DNA from: an uncultured Collinsella sp.
GTDB taxonomy: Bacteria; Actinomycetota; Coriobacteriia; Coriobacteriales; Coriobacteriaceae
Length of the DNA stretch: 64,000 nt
Direction of reading: 5' to 3'
Assembly: GCA_902470815.1 (NCBI GenBank)
Contig: CABRHS010000002.1
Coordinates: forward strand, 1 to 64,000
In this document: in pieces, positions 54,801 to 62,459 of the stretch
Layout of the letters: every line of letters begins with the position of its first letter
How positions within the stretch are numbered: the stretch's first letter is position 1
Program-made: the position numbers and the translations under genes
Notes under the pieces: model-generated
What the model was told of the DNA's origin: nothing
Databases searched by the model: none
What the model saw: the letters and a program-made list of their open reading frames with translations, nothing else

Positions 54801-56949
54801 CACGCACGTGCGCCACGATCTCGATCTGGGAGCCGAGCAGGAAACCGTGCACATCGAAAGTGCCGGGCTGCGCGAACCCTTGCGGGTCGGGGTTTTCCCA
54901 TTGCGCCTTCGCGAACACCACCGTGCCGTCCCACATGGTGACCTTCACCTGCTCGGGTAGCTCCGGCGCGCGACCCGCGAGGGTCACAGCGTCAATCGAA
55001 GCAGGGGCCTGCGCCTTCAGAACCTTGACTGGGCAGGTAATGGACTGAGGGGCAAGATTATCAAGGTTGTACGTGCCCGTGGCAACAAACTCACCCTCGT
55101 TGGCGTATTTGCTCGGCCGAATCGCATCCCAGTCGACCCAGGCGTCTAGCACCTTTCCGTCGGTGTAGACGACATCGACGGTTTGGGGAAGCTGCGGCAT
55201 GACCCCCGTGAGGGTTTTGACCGTAGTGGGGGCGACGACATGGTCAATGCCGACAATGTTCAGCGACATCTGGACATGGATGTCGGTGTTTTGGATGACG
55301 CCGTCGATAAGGTGCGTGCCCGCCTGGTTGTAATCGATCTGGTCGAGCTGAGCGCGGTTCCAGTCGACGTCAAACCAGTTACTGTTATATTGTGCGAGCT
55401 CAAAGTTCTCGTTCGTGGTGGCGCTCAGCGAGTCCGCGCCCACAGTCAGGCGCTTCTCAACCACCGGGTTGAGCACCTTGTCATGCACGTGAATCCTAGA
55501 GGTGACCTCGTCGCTATACCCCTGGAGCTTGCCTTTAATCTCAATCACACCGGGCGCGGCAAAAACGGACTCATCGACGGGATCCCAGATGATGGGGACG
55601 CTGCCCGTAACCCCATCGGAATACGTCACATACGCATAATTCTGATACTCGTCAGGCCGTAGAGCATTCCCCACCAGTGCATGCCGGTCGCTCAGGGGCT
55701 CCATGCTCTTAATGGCCTGCACCTTGACCTTGACCTGAGGCCTGAACTTCGAACCGGGAATGGAGCCCTTGACGTACACCACGCCGGGCTTGGAAAAGAC
55801 CTCTGCAGCAGGCATATCCCAGGTGACTTCGATATCCTGGGCCACCCCATTCGAGAAAGCGATGCCGACACAATCAGGCAGCGTGGGCAGGGTACCCGCT
55901 GGAGTGGAGACGTTCTCGGCCCAGCTCTGCTCGCGCGGCACCGCGACTATGACGGTGGCCTCCACAGGATAGTTGCCGTACTGCTCAATCACGCCCTTGA
56001 CGGTGAACTCGCCGGCGTCCTCGTCTCCATCATAAAGCTCGCGTGGGATATCGTCCCAAATGGGCTCAAGGAGCTTCACTTCCCCATCTGCCATGGTCAC
56101 ATTAATCAAACCCGGGTCATACGCCTCAGAAGGATCGCCATAGTCGGTCGTGTACAAAATATTGACGACGGGCTCGACAGATTGGATGGCATCCTGCGTG
56201 TCCGTTGCAGTTCGCTCGTTGACCTGGACTGAATACTGGCATGGCTTACCCTTGATGGTGGTTGTGAAGACGTGATATCCCATCGTAAGCGACTTGGCCA
56301 CGCCGTCCACGATGTCGACCTGCGGTCTCTCCATGCCAAGCGAATCATACGTCCAAGTCACAGGCACGCTTTCGCATCTTCCATCGTTGTATCGGATGCG
56401 CACATCCTTAGGCAGGGGCGCATCGATCGTCTGGCCCGGATCGATCCAACGATAGATCCACATTTCGGTCTCGACGTAGAACTCGTCCTCCTGCGGCTGC
56501 CCTGCACTGGCCTGTGGCGGCAGATCGACCGAATCAGCGCCCTGAACGGCGTCGGCGTTGGCCCGGCCATCGGGCTCGGTCGCAGGTGAATCCGCATCGG
56601 ATGCAAGACCATCAGCCCCAGACGCGGATGCATCGTTCTGCTGAGCGGGTGCGCCGAGCTCGGGTGCCGCAGCAGCAGAGCCTCCCGATATAGGCAGATT
56701 TTCATTTTCTGGAGTGGAGGGGGCAGATGGCTGACTGCCCACCAGAGGCAACGAGGTGCCTTCCTGCCCAAACGAGGACTGGCCTACCTCGTCGCCCTGC
56801 TCCTCCCCCGCATCGGTCCGTTCGACCTCGTCCGCCGGAGTGGCCTCGATCCCAAGCGTTTGCGCGATGGCGGCCGTTGGAACTCCACTCGTCACCAAGG
56901 TGATGGCGAGACCGGCCGTGATCGCCGCATGAACGTGTTGCCTACCCAT
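51859..56949 (-). CDS. Ig-like repeat cell-wall-anchored protein (LPTTG)
   Basis: The 1696-residue surface protein has a signal peptide (about 1-29, ending TAAIAQ) and an acidic Ser/Ala-rich stretch to about 165. Many beta-sandwich repeats follow, each of about 65-80 residues, with the recurring pattern of PxxVxVxxxDG and WD-x-I (Big_4-like; for example VTWDMPAAEVFSKPG, ITWDPIPAECYRQPG). A BIG2-type domain sits near 1450-1540 (SSTDEKVVVVSGNGMLTAVG), then a Pro-Gln-Asp repeat linker, and the sorting signal LPTTG (1662-1666), a hydrophobic helix and RLRKRR. It is probably sortase-anchored and a candidate adhesin. ATG 56949 has GGGAGG upstream. Confidence 0.92.
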   Translation of the reverse strand: MGRQHVHAAITAGLAITLVTSGVPTAAIAQTLGIEATPADEVERTDAGEEQGDEVGQSSFGQEGTSLPLVGSQPSAPSTPENENLPISGGSAAAAPELGAPAQQNDASASGADGLASDADSPATEPDGRANADAVQGADSVDLPPQASAGQPQEDEFYVETEMWIYRWIDPGQTIDAPLPKDVRIRYNDGRCESVPVTWTYDSLGMERPQVDIVDGVAKSLTMGYHVFTTTIKGKPCQYSVQVNERTATDTQDAIQSVEPVVNILYTTDYGDPSEAYDPGLINVTMADGEVKLLEPIWDDIPRELYDGDEDAGEFTVKGVIEQYGNYPVEATVIVAVPREQSWAENVSTPAGTLPTLPDCVGIAFSNGVAQDIEVTWDMPAAEVFSKPGVVYVKGSIPGSKFRPQVKVKVQAIKSMEPLSDRHALVGNALRPDEYQNYAYVTYSDGVTGSVPIIWDPVDESVFAAPGVIEIKGKLQGYSDEVTSRIHVHDKVLNPVVEKRLTVGADSLSATTNENFELAQYNSNWFDVDWNRAQLDQIDYNQAGTHLIDGVIQNTDIHVQMSLNIVGIDHVVAPTTVKTLTGVMPQLPQTVDVVYTDGKVLDAWVDWDAIRPSKYANEGEFVATGTYNLDNLAPQSITCPVKVLKAQAPASIDAVTLAGRAPELPEQVKVTMWDGTVVFAKAQWENPDPQGFAQPGTFDVHGFLLGSQIEIVAHVRALGLKSEVVAECGYYPGAPETIQINSSLELENGDSIYVPSIVWDPFPEALRRGEPGTYEVGGTIAESPVRVKALITTGKLSSVWANGDIIIPAGSELVLPATVSGEIDGGHYVNEIPITWDHHDKNPQHDITVTGHVAGHDEPIVVTVHVVTEPKFDISTMFIKRGFNAAEHLPQNIQVTVPTESGSITTGDPCSVSWNTDGVDWGESGTISGIAHATEIGYAKDVPVTIDYKVLDSIKVVRGQEHWTEPGVAPNLDDFGIQVDPESGGWTNPWIKWDNVDPSLYSKPGSTFTVKGTIVEMGFDVETTVHVAEVTFIEVPESVSTPSGERPHLPYEVPVHWSDGGTTMEYVNWDNVPGSAYKGEPGKTTTVYGSICGAQGEPLHQVSTKVVIVAPTVAYDNGELDVTTQAGIKPFLPGHVAARMSDDTVSISSITWDPIPAECYRQPGMFEATGRIEGYSPSRARFFHIGGNDINVAPDGTVKATVTVKPEESKPVPLQPEVLATSVVQGSTEDFTLPTHVPVLMSNVGNMATPPLDAWHTVSWDVTGLKLDVPGSYRITGAIDGFDDIQAVAYVNVLPRPRTVKSVEPLELTVTQGSLAADVDVALLREVKVEYEDGSTGIVKVEAWDMTPITDDALKSEGDIKIEGRLVGSKMKASAIVHVVADPAKVPVRVVAPKPIEVREGSKLSALVKKLPAKVFVEMKNGDKREFDVTWDAPRALGKAGSEQVVAGVTSNGMKVELKVMVTGRVPASGIIISGEGIANGSVTMRPGDELKLSFTVAPEGANSNVTWSSTDEKVVVVSGNGMLTAVGAGEATICVASVANPDAKAELKVVVKGEAPKPDPQPQPDPQPQPQPDPQPQPQPDPQPGNPGGGAEKPGDGSQTPGGDMTEGSDSSEPSDGSSQAPSGGNIGQNGGIAIPNDGDASGDSNREPTNGGNGSVEQELPTTGDLAALAAATAGATGIAVLAAAFVDRLRKRR
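52203..52275 (-). repeat. 24-bp tandem repeat coding the Pro-Gln-Asp linker
   Basis: Two identical 24-bp copies (52203-52226, 52227-52250) are followed by an 18-bp shortened copy and a partial one. They encode repeating PQPQPDPQ residues in the wall-spanning stalk of the LPTTG protein. Such repeats change number by slippage or recombination, altering stalk length. Confidence 0.85.
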
Positions 56950-57053
56950 GTGTACCTCCCGAACGAAAAGTTCATGACGTCAGAAGCAACCGCGATGCGC
57001 ACAACCCACCGATTTAATGTGTTACAGAGAGAGCAACATCTACGGTTGGCTCC

Positions 57054-57092
57054 ATTATAGGGGGTGTTATGAAATATTTGTTGTGCAACAAA
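57054..57092 (-). promoter_or_regulatory. Promoter and palindromic site upstream of the wall protein gene
   Basis: A perfect TATAAT (57054-57059, minus strand) lies about 105 nt before the wall protein start. TTTGTTG-TG-CAACAAA, a palindrome with 7-bp arms, lies at 57077-57092 where a -35 element would be. No standard -35 is seen, so an activator or repressor may bind there. Confidence 0.4.
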
Positions 57093-57113
57093 GGAGCAAG
57101 CAGCAAGGGTTCC

Positions 57114-57860
57114 TTACAGCCCCAGCAAGAACTCCAGCGCGCGAAGGCGGCACTCGAGGTGCGTGGCGGCCCACAGGTGCGCCATGCCCAACAGGCGCGT
57201 CGCCGTGTAGGGGTCGATAATCGCCTGATTGAGCTCGGGGAACCGCAGTGAGATGAGACTCGCGAGCCACCGGGCCTCGTTGCCGTCGAGCAGCTCGCAA
57301 CCGGGAACGCCGGAGGCGCAACTAGCGCAGAGGAGCCCTCCCGCCTGAGCGGAGAAATACGACGGTACCTCATCCCCGCACGCGACGCACGCGGAGTAAT
57401 CCGGGCGGTAGCCCACGTGGCTCAGCAGCTTGAAGATATAGGCCGCGACCAGCAAGTCCAGATGCGCTGCATCCGCGTGCGCGAGCTGCGCCAAAACCGC
57501 TGCCGTGATGGGATAGACGAACGGGTCCCGCGCGTCCTCGTACGTGCACTTGCCAGCCACCTCGGCAACAGCGCTCGCCGCGGCCAGAAGCTCGTAAGAC
57601 GGCCGGGCGCCCAGAGGAGCCGCCACCAGGTCGGCCTGGGACACGATATCCAGGTTACGGCCATGCGCCAGGAGCAGGTCGACCTCGCAGCACAGCTCGC
57701 AGCGCGCCGCCAGCCGGCTCCCCGGCTTGCGGGCTCCCTTGGCGACGGCGCGAATCTGCCGCCCGTCCTCCCCCACCAGCGTGAGGATGAGGTCGGTCTC
57801 CTTGAGCTTGGTCTTATCGAGCACGATAGCCTTCGTGCGATACGTGCGACTACCGGCCAT
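57114..57860 (-). CDS. recO: DNA repair protein RecO
   Basis: The 248-residue protein has an N-terminal OB fold (TYRTKAIVLDKTKLKETDLI, GARKPGSRLAARCELCCEVD) and a C-terminal helical zinc region (CVACGDEVPSYFS and LLCASC). RecO loads RecA with RecR in gap repair. The start ATG 57860 gives the normal RecO beginning, but no clear ribosome-binding site is visible. It follows era after a 149-nt gap that holds a long palindrome. Confidence 0.94.
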   Translation of the reverse strand: MAGSRTYRTKAIVLDKTKLKETDLILTLVGEDGRQIRAVAKGARKPGSRLAARCELCCEVDLLLAHGRNLDIVSQADLVAAPLGARPSYELLAAASAVAEVAGKCTYEDARDPFVYPITAAVLAQLAHADAAHLDLLVAAYIFKLLSHVGYRPDYSACVACGDEVPSYFSAQAGGLLCASCASGVPGCELLDGNEARWLASLISLRFPELNQAIIDPYTATRLLGMAHLWAATHLECRLRALEFLLGL

Positions 57861-57880
57861 GAGGCGCTTGATACGGAAGC

Positions 57881-58000
57881 GGCACCTTGCTGCGGAAGCA
57901 TATAACGTCGAATGCGAGTTCCGCACGAACAGAAGGCGCCAGTGGCGCCTTCGTCGTGAGCAGGACTGCCCGAGCAGGCGATGTTATATGCTTCCGTGCC
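57881..58000. repeat. 120-nt extended palindrome between era and recO
   Basis: Outer arms GGCAC / GTGCC (57881-57885, 57996-58000) and GGAAGCATATAAC / GTTATATGCTTCC (57894-57906, 57983-57995) are perfect. The centre is AAGGCGCCA-GT-TGGCGCCTT-like (57933-57951). Between them the arms pair imperfectly, with several bulges. The whole can fold as one long hairpin in RNA or DNA. It is not related to the 33-nt REP family. Confidence 0.7.
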
Positions 58001-58009
58001 ACGGGTTGG

Positions 58010-59032
58010 TCACTCGTCATCAGCCGCGTACCCGAAGCGCCGGATCTCGCGCGCGTCATCGCGCCAATGCGGCTTGACCTTGACGTCCAGCCCCAGGAAC
58101 ACACGGCAGCCGAACATGCGCTCCAGGTCGCGGCGTGCCTCGATGCCGATGCGCTTGATCATCTCGCCGCCCTTGCCCACGAGAATGCCCTTCTGGCCCT
58201 CGCGCTCCACGTACACCGTGGCGTGCAGGCGCAGCAGATCGCGCTTGGGGCGCTCGAGCTCGTCGCAGATCACGCCGACGGCGTGCGGGATCTCCTCGCG
58301 GGTGCGCAGTAGGACCTTCTCGCGCACGAACTCGGCCACCAGGACCTCGTCAGCCTCGTCGGTGCCCATGCCCTCGGGGAACCAGCGCGGACCCTCGGGC
58401 AGGTAATTGGCCACCACGTCAACGAAGGCCTCCACGTTGAAGCCCTCGGTGGAGGAGACCACGACCTCGTCGTCGAAGTCCACCAGTTCGCGGGCGGCCT
58501 CGAGCTGCTTGAGCATCTGCTCGGGGCCTGCCAAATCGGCTTTGGTGAGCACCAGGACCTTGGGCGCCTTGGCGGCGGCCACGCGCTCGGCCACCCAGGC
58601 GTCACCGCGGCCGATGGGGGCGCTCGCGTCGATCACGAACGCAATCACGTCAACGTCGGAAAGCTCGCCCAGGGCGCTCTTGTTGAGCTCGGAGCCCAGG
58701 CCGTCCTTGGGCTTGTGGATGCCGGGGGTGTCCACGATCACGAGCTGGCAGTCCTCGCGGTTGACCACGGCGCGCAGGCGGCGGCGGGTGGTCTGGGCCA
58801 CCGGCGAGGTGATGGCAACCTTCTCGCCGTAGCAGGCGTTGAGCAGCGTGGACTTGCCGGCGTTGGGACGGCCCACCAGAGCCACGAAGCCGGAGCGGAA
58901 GCCCTCCGGGACGTCGGCGCACAGCTCGGCGGGCTGCATGCCGCCGGCGAGCTCACCGGACTCGAGCATGGCGTCGAGCTCCTCGTCGGAGAGGTCCTCG
59001 AAGGGGTCGAAATCGGTCATATCGTCAGACAT
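58010..59032 (-). CDS. era: GTPase Era
   Basis: The 340-residue protein has a G domain with GRPNAGKST (54-62), DTPG (101-104) and TKAD, and a C-terminal KH domain (GILVGKGGEMIKRIG) that binds the 3' end of 16S rRNA. It acts in 30S assembly. The first 45 residues form an acidic extension. ATG 59032 follows GAGGAGG. The final residues overlap no other gene, but the stop is 10 nt from the long palindrome. Confidence 0.97.
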   Translation of the reverse strand: MSDDMTDFDPFEDLSDEELDAMLESGELAGGMQPAELCADVPEGFRSGFVALVGRPNAGKSTLLNACYGEKVAITSPVAQTTRRRLRAVVNREDCQLVIVDTPGIHKPKDGLGSELNKSALGELSDVDVIAFVIDASAPIGRGDAWVAERVAAAKAPKVLVLTKADLAGPEQMLKQLEAARELVDFDDEVVVSSTEGFNVEAFVDVVANYLPEGPRWFPEGMGTDEADEVLVAEFVREKVLLRTREEIPHAVGVICDELERPKRDLLRLHATVYVEREGQKGILVGKGGEMIKRIGIEARRDLERMFGCRVFLGLDVKVKPHWRDDAREIRRFGYAADDE

Positions 59033-59077
59033 GGGTCCTCCTCGATGAAGGGGCGTGTAACAAGGATTGCGTGCGCT

Positions 59078-59192
59078 TAGGGTCGGGCGTGCGTGTAATT
59101 GGGGTCGGGTGCATTTTACACATCCGGGCGGAGCGCCCGGGTGCGGGGACCTCGACGCGATGTGTAAAATGCACCCGACCCCAATTACACAT
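59078..59192. repeat. REP-like repeat pair in inverted orientation with central hairpin
   Basis: A half unit (59078-59092) is followed by a full unit (59092-59123) and an inverted full unit (59160-59192). The last two match each other over ATGTGTAAAATGCACCCGAC and the remaining arm. Between them CCGGGCG-GAG-CGCCCGG forms a small hairpin (59124-59140). The cluster starts 46 nt before era and ends 6 nt after dgkA. Confidence 0.88.
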
Positions 59193-59197
59193 CGAGA

Positions 59198-59587
59198 TCA
59201 GTGCCAGGAGGCGAAGAACCCGAAGGCATGGGCGAACACCAGGACGCCCACGATGGCGGCCGTGATGGACAATACGTACACGCTGGCGGCCGCGATGTCC
59301 TTGGCGCGCTTGGCGAGCGGGTGGAGCTCCTGCGTGGCCAGGTCCACGATCGCCTCCATGGCGGTGTTGCACAGCTCGGCAAAGATCACCAGCCCTATGC
59401 AGATCACGATGAGCGCCCAGCTGATGAGCTGGAGCTTGGCAACAAAGCCCATGATCACCGTGAGCACGCCCGCGGCGAGCATGACCTTGATGTTGCGCTC
59501 GGTCCTCACCGCGGTCACGAAGCCCTCTATGGCGTAGCCGAAGGACCTGAGGAACGACGGGTGGTCCTTGTTGGATCCGGGAATCAT
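59198..59587 (-). CDS. dgkA: Diacylglycerol/undecaprenol kinase DgkA family
   Basis: The 129-residue protein has three membrane helices and the family signature FAELCNTAMEAIVDLAT (about 69-85). It phosphorylates undecaprenol or diacylglycerol for lipid carrier recycling. The N-terminal FLRSFGYAIEGFVTAVRTERN is typical of the Gram-positive type. ATG 59587 follows AGGAGG. It sits between ybeY and era, as in many Gram-positives. Confidence 0.95.
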   Translation of the reverse strand: MIPGSNKDHPSFLRSFGYAIEGFVTAVRTERNIKVMLAAGVLTVIMGFVAKLQLISWALIVICIGLVIFAELCNTAMEAIVDLATQELHPLAKRAKDIAAASVYVLSITAAIVGVLVFAHAFGFFASWH

Positions 59588-59595
59588 GGCGCCTC

Positions 59596-60105
59596 CTAGT
59601 CGTGCGCGTGGTTGGTGATGGGGCCCACCTGGACGGTGTCCGGGTCCTCGCCGCGCATGACGGCGAGCTCGCGCAGGAGCGCGTCCTCCCGCACCTCCAT
59701 CTCCTCGGCCTCATCGTCCTCGATATGGTCGTAGCCCAGCAGGTGGAGCAGGCCGTGCACGAGCATGAGGCGGCACTCGTCCGCCGGCTCGTTGCCAAAG
59801 CCCGGCGCCTGCCGCGCGATGACCTGGGGCGCCAAGATGATGTCGCCCAGCTCCAGGATCTCATCCGCGGGGATGTCCTCGTCGAACGCGGAGTCGCATT
59901 CGAACGACAGGACGTCGGTGGTGCGGTCTATGCCGCGCCACTCGCGGTTGAGCCCGTGCATCTCCTCCTCATCCACGTAGGACACGGAGATCTCGACCTC
60001 GCGCGCGACACCCTCCGCCTGGAGCACGTACGCTGCGATCGCGTGGATCTCCTCCTGGGTGATGAGCATGGGGAGCTCGGCGTCGTTACTGATGAGCACG
60101 GCCAT
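59596..60105 (-). CDS. ybeY: Endoribonuclease YbeY (rRNA maturation factor)
   Basis: The 169-residue metalloprotein has the histidine triad HGLLHLLGYDH and the upstream DVLSFECD and GDIILAP motifs. It takes part in 16S rRNA 3' end processing and ribosome quality control. ATG 60105 is inside the last codons of phoH, a 20-nt overlap. Next gene dgkA starts 8 nt after its stop. Confidence 0.95.
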   Translation of the reverse strand: MAVLISNDAELPMLITQEEIHAIAAYVLQAEGVAREVEISVSYVDEEEMHGLNREWRGIDRTTDVLSFECDSAFDEDIPADEILELGDIILAPQVIARQAPGFGNEPADECRLMLVHGLLHLLGYDHIEDDEAEEMEVREDALLRELAVMRGEDPDTVQVGPITNHAHD

Positions 60106-61126
60106 GACGCCCCTCCTTTCCCGCCTTGCGCGAACCCGCGGACCGACCGGCGGCCGCCTCGCGCTCGGCATCGAACGCCTCGTATGCCTCGACAATCTTA
60201 CCAACCAGACGGTGGCGCACAACGTCGGTGCGCGAGAGCTCGACGAACGCGATGCCCTCCACGCCGCCCAGGATCTCCTGTGCGTCGGTGAGGCCGCCGC
60301 GCTTGCCGGGGAGGTCGCGCTGGGTGGCGTCTCCGGTTATGACGAACGTGGAGTTGAAGCCCAGGCGAGTGAGGAACATCTTCATCTGCTCAGGCGTGGT
60401 GTTCTGCGCCTCGTCCAAGATCACGAAGGCGTCGTTCAGCGTGCGGCCGCGCATGTAGGCGAGCGGCGCGATCTCGACCACGCCGCGCTCGACGAGCTCG
60501 TGGGCGCGCTCGGCGTCCATCATGTCGAAGAGCACGTCGTAGAGCGGGCGGACGTAGGGGTCTACCTTCTCCTCGAGCGTGCCGGGAAGGAAGCCCAGGT
60601 TCTCGCCGGCCTCAACCACGGGGCGGGTGAGCACGATACGGCCCACGTCGCGGCGCTGCAGGGCGGCCACGGCCATGGCCATGGCGAGGTAGGTCTTGCC
60701 GGTTCCCGCGGGGCCCGCGCAGAACGTGACCGTGTGCTCACGGATGGCGTCTATGTAGCGCTGCTGGCCGCGCGTCTTGGGGCGTATCACCTTGCCGCGG
60801 TAGCTCAGCAGCACGTCGTCGCGCGGGCCGGCGGCGCACAGGTCCTGGGCGCGCAGGCCGTCGATGGCGCGGTCCACGTCATCGGGCGCGAGCGCCACGC
60901 CCGTGCCGGCCACCTGGATGATGTGCGTGAACAGGCGCGTGAGCAGATCGACCTCCGGGGCGGGACCGGAGATGGAGATGGAGTCGCCGCGCACCGTGAT
61001 GAGCGCCTCGCACCGACCCTCGGCCGCGCGCAAGAGCGCGTCGCCCGGGCCGGTCACGCGGGCGGGGTCGGTGCCCTGGGGGATGGTCAGGCGGACCGTG
61101 GCGATATCCGGCGACGGCTTGCTCAC
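60086..61126 (-). CDS. phoH: PhoH family ATPase
   Basis: The 346-residue protein has Walker A GPAGTGKTYLAMAMAV, Walker B FVILDEAQNTTPEQMKMFL and GDATQRDLPGKRGGL, the PhoH set. The exact function is unsettled; it is commonly encoded beside ybeY and is predicted to act on RNA. GTG 61126 overlaps the mtaB stop codon (CTGTGA), so the long open frame upstream of it is only the overprint of mtaB. Confidence 0.94.
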   Translation of the reverse strand: MSKPSPDIATVRLTIPQGTDPARVTGPGDALLRAAEGRCEALITVRGDSISISGPAPEVDLLTRLFTHIIQVAGTGVALAPDDVDRAIDGLRAQDLCAAGPRDDVLLSYRGKVIRPKTRGQQRYIDAIREHTVTFCAGPAGTGKTYLAMAMAVAALQRRDVGRIVLTRPVVEAGENLGFLPGTLEEKVDPYVRPLYDVLFDMMDAERAHELVERGVVEIAPLAYMRGRTLNDAFVILDEAQNTTPEQMKMFLTRLGFNSTFVITGDATQRDLPGKRGGLTDAQEILGGVEGIAFVELSRTDVVRHRLVGKIVEAYEAFDAEREAAAGRSAGSRKAGKEGRHGRAHQ

Positions 61127-62448
61127 AGCGCGCCCTCCCCTGCCGGGACGGCGGACGCGGAGGCGGCGACCCCCTCGACCACATGGGCGTGGAGGTTGCC
61201 GCGCTCGTCCATAGAGTCGATCGCCACGCGCACGAGCGTGCCCGCGCGGTCGAGCGGGGCATCGTCCACGATCACGCGGTGGAAGCTCCCGAGCGTGCCG
61301 CGGTTGCCGTACTCGAGCACGGCGTTCTCGCACGTGCCCACGCGGGACGCGGCATCCGCCTGCGCGCATCGCTCGCCGGCGGCGCGCAGCATGGAGGCGC
61401 GCTCGGCCATGACCTCGGGCGCCACCTGATGGGGCGACTCCGCGGCGGGCGTGCCGGGACGCGCGCTGTAGCGGAACACGTGCATACGGCTGAAGCCCAC
61501 GCGCTCGCACAGCGTGAGGCTCTGGGCGAACTCCTCGTCGGTCTCCCCGGGGAAGCCGGCGATGATGTCGCACGATATGGAGGCGGCGGGCAGCTTGGAG
61601 CGGATCATGGCGACGATCCGCTCGTACTCCTCCGCCGTGTAGGGACGGTTCATGCGCTCGAGCGTGGCGGTGCAGCCGGATTGCAGCGGCAGGTGCAGGA
61701 AGGGCGCCACGCGCTCACCGCCTGCCACCATGGCGTCGATCAGGCGCTCGTGCACGTCCATGGGCTCGAGGGACGACAGGCGCACCTGGGGGATGTCGGT
61801 CTCGCGCAGGATGATGTTCAGCAGCTCGTCAATCTCGACGTGCGAGTCGGCGGCGTCCACCCCGTCGTAGGCGCCCAGGTTGACGCCCGTGAGCACGACC
61901 TCGGGGATGCCCGCGCGCTCGGCCTCGCGCACCTGCTCCAGCACCACGTCGACGGGCACCGAGCGCTCGGGGCCGCGGGCCTTCCACACGATGCAGTACG
62001 AGCAGCGGTTGTTGCAGCCGTCCTGGACCTTGATGCCAAGGCGCGACCGGCCCAGCAGGTCGGACAGGTCGTGGTGCTCGCCCGCCACGGCGGGTGCGAC
62101 CTCGGCCACGCCGGCCACCCGGGCCGCCGTGCGCGCGACGTCAATCTTGGAGGGCTCGGCAATCACGCGGGGCGAGAGATCCGTGAGCTCGCCCGGGTGC
62201 AGGTTCACCACGCAGCCGGTGACCACCACGATGGGCTCGCGGGGGCCCGCGAGCGCGTGGCGCACCGCCTTGCGGGTCTTGGCCTCGGCCTCGCCGGTGA
62301 CGGCGCAGGTGTTGATCACGATGACGTCGGCCTCGTCGGGGTCAACGAGCGCGAAGCCCGCGGCGGCGAGGTCGGAGGTGATGCGGTCTGATTCAACGCG
62401 GTTCACCCGGCAGCCCAGGTTGACCACGCTCGCGAAGGGGCGCGTCAT
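61123..62448 (-). CDS. mtaB: tRNA t6A37 methylthiotransferase MtaB
   Basis: The 441-residue radical SAM enzyme has an N-terminal UPF0004 domain starting VVNLGCRVNRVESD (MtaB-like LGCxVN), cysteines in NTCAVTGEAEAK and VVTGCVV, and the SAM cluster CNNRCSYC. A TRAM-like C-terminus follows. MtaB converts t6A to ms2t6A at position 37 of tRNAs. It lies 11 nt after dnaJ in the same direction, the usual dnaJ-mtaB neighbourhood. Confidence 0.93.
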   Translation of the reverse strand: MTRPFASVVNLGCRVNRVESDRITSDLAAAGFALVDPDEADVIVINTCAVTGEAEAKTRKAVRHALAGPREPIVVVTGCVVNLHPGELTDLSPRVIAEPSKIDVARTAARVAGVAEVAPAVAGEHHDLSDLLGRSRLGIKVQDGCNNRCSYCIVWKARGPERSVPVDVVLEQVREAERAGIPEVVLTGVNLGAYDGVDAADSHVEIDELLNIILRETDIPQVRLSSLEPMDVHERLIDAMVAGGERVAPFLHLPLQSGCTATLERMNRPYTAEEYERIVAMIRSKLPAASISCDIIAGFPGETDEEFAQSLTLCERVGFSRMHVFRYSARPGTPAAESPHQVAPEVMAERASMLRAAGERCAQADAASRVGTCENAVLEYGNRGTLGSFHRVIVDDAPLDRAGTLVRVAIDSMDERGNLHAHVVEGVAASASAVPAGEGAL

Positions 62449-62459
62449 GCCAGTCCGTT

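Noticed and set aside
1581..59192. CRISPR array
   Set aside because: The repeated units are dispersed at six loci in both orientations, without regular spacers or cas genes.
61127..61573. 149-residue N-terminal extension of PhoH
   Set aside because: It overprints mtaB and is Arg-rich shadow sequence; GTG 61126 gives the normal PhoH length.
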